Part shown: one piece after another, positions 5,735 to 6,129 of the stretch | Layout: the number at the start of each line of letters is the position of its first letter | Position numbering within the stretch: the stretch's first letter is position 1 | From: Nitrospinota bacterium | GTDB taxonomy: Bacteria; Nitrospirota; Nitrospiria; Nitrospirales; UBA8639 | Assembly: GCA_022561525.1 (NCBI GenBank) | Contig: JADFRB010000133.1 | Span: forward strand, 1 to 6,129 | DNA: 6,129 bases | Reading direction: 5' to 3' | Notes under the pieces: generated by a model | What the model was told of the DNA's origin: nothing | The model's input: the letters and a program-made list of their open reading frames with translations, nothing else | The model's database searches: none | Program-made: the position numbers and the translations under genes

Positions 5735-5893
5735 GGGCTCGCGCAAGAATAACTCCCCTGTTTGGGCGTCGATCCATTCCGTCTGGCGGCGTTGCTCCTC
5801 TTTTCCATACGAAAAGTATGCGCAATCCTCGCGCCTTGCCAAACAGGTGTCTCAGCACCCAAACAGGGAAGTTATTCTTGCGCGAACCCTAAG
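5731..5893. repeat. long palindromic repeat element (MITE/REP-like)
   Basis: The arms 5731-5766 and 5858-5893 are reverse complements at 33 of 36 positions. The inner 28 bp (5739-5766 / 5858-5885) differ at a single base. Each arm carries CAAGAATAACT and CCCTGTTTGGG or their complements. A third, shorter copy of the arm tip (CCAAACAGG, 5839-5847) could pair with the left arm instead. The 91-bp loop holds a hairpin CATAC-gaaaa-GTATG (5806-5820) flanked by partly complementary GC-rich blocks (GGCGGCG near 5785, CGCGCC near 5830). No transposase is encoded. Similar GGCGGCGTTGCTCC...CGCGCCTTGCC units recur, as far as I recall, in Nitrospira and related genomes, which suggests a dispersed element. 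As RNA it would form a strong structure directly at the 3' end of the DUF507 operon and may act as terminator or stabiliser. Confidence 0.75.
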
Positions 5894-5910
5894 TTGTAAA
5901 AACTTGGGTT
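5885..5910 (+). terminator. hairpin after the palindromic element
   Basis: AACCC-t-AAGTT (5885-5895) pairs with AACTT-GGGTT (5901-5910): a 10-bp stem with one bulged T and a 5-nt loop. Only a short T run follows, so intrinsic termination would be weak. It may back up the larger palindrome that overlaps it on the left. Confidence 0.3.
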
Positions 5911-6017
5911 TCATTATGATACGTAATGGGTGATTGAAAACGTGGTGTTCCGTATTCGTCGCCCATCATACCCACGATTACGCGCCGGAGCGCTTCAACG
6001 CGCAGGCGCAAGAGTTA

Positions 6018-6108
6018 GCGGGCATCCAGGCTTTTCAGTGGGTTCGAAATACTGGATTCCCGCGTTCTTGCTGATGTGGTGACACGTCTTGCCCTGTGTC
6101 GCTGGAAT
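6018..6108. repeat. REP-like inverted repeats
   Basis: GCGGGCATCCAGG (6018-6030) and ACTGGATTCCCGC (6051-6063) are inverted repeats matching at 11 of 13 positions. ATTCCCGCG (6056-6064) also pairs with CGCTGGAAT (6100-6108) at 8 of 9. The CTGGATTCCCGC ... GGAATGAC layout is like a widespread family of bacterial intergenic repeats, here with an enlarged loop. The rest of the stretch from 5911 to the right edge holds no gene that can be supported. Confidence 0.45.
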
Positions 6109-6129
6109 GACAGAAGGAACGAATGGAAA

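Noticed and set aside
5568..5858. Minus-strand frame of 96 residues over the end of the second DUF507 gene and the palindrome
   Set aside because: Half of it is antisense to a real gene and half is translation of the repeat element. Such frames are a common artefact of repeats.
5934..6075. Plus-strand frame starting TTG (contains HHTHDYAPERFNAQAQ)
   Set aside because: It is short, has no ribosome binding site and ends inside REP-like sequence. No family recognised.

Overview
The window (about 6.1 kb) looks like chromosomal sequence from a Gram-negative-type environmental bacterium. The best guess is a Nitrospira-like organism (phylum Nitrospirota). The grounds are the tandem DUF507 genes behind a TM1367-type cyclophilin-like gene, the moderate GC content of the genes and the style of the dispersed palindromic repeats. 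This assignment rests on recollection, with no marker gene in view. No rRNA, tRNA, CRISPR array or complete transposase gene is visible.

Layout: (1) 1-395, minus strand: short protein-like stretches in two alternating frames with stops between them, possibly a decayed gene that runs off the left edge. (2) 425-2059: two divergently oriented genes for different Fe(II)/2-oxoglutarate-dependent oxygenase-type proteins. One is DUF6445-like on the minus strand. The other resembles the BesD/HalD amino-acid halogenase/hydroxylase family on the plus strand. They share a control region of about 220 bp that contains a CCTAAT-N10-ATTAGG palindrome. (3) 2060-3070: about 1 kb of AT-rich sequence without an intact gene. 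A short near-perfect inverted repeat (2119-2133 / 3003-3017) brackets an apparently frameshifted small membrane-protein gene. (4) 3071-4605, minus strand: a two-gene unit of a DEDDy RNase H-fold exonuclease-like protein and a PP2C-type Ser/Thr phosphatase, overlapping by 10 bp. (5) 4729-5734, plus strand: a probable operon of a cyclophilin-like-fold protein and two diverged DUF507 paralogues. (6) 5731-5893: a long, almost perfect palindromic element whose left arm contains the stop codon of the second DUF507 gene, followed by a small hairpin and REP-like inverted repeats to the right edge.

How the parts relate: the oxygenase pair looks accessory and may modify a small molecule such as an amino acid. 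The central and right-hand units look like ordinary housekeeping or regulatory genes. Nothing in the window amounts to a complete new multi-gene system. The most notable items are the divergent oxygenase pair, the HxD (not HxG) iron motif in the BesD/HalD-like protein, the long palindromic element at the operon end, and the inverted-repeat-bounded AT-rich island.
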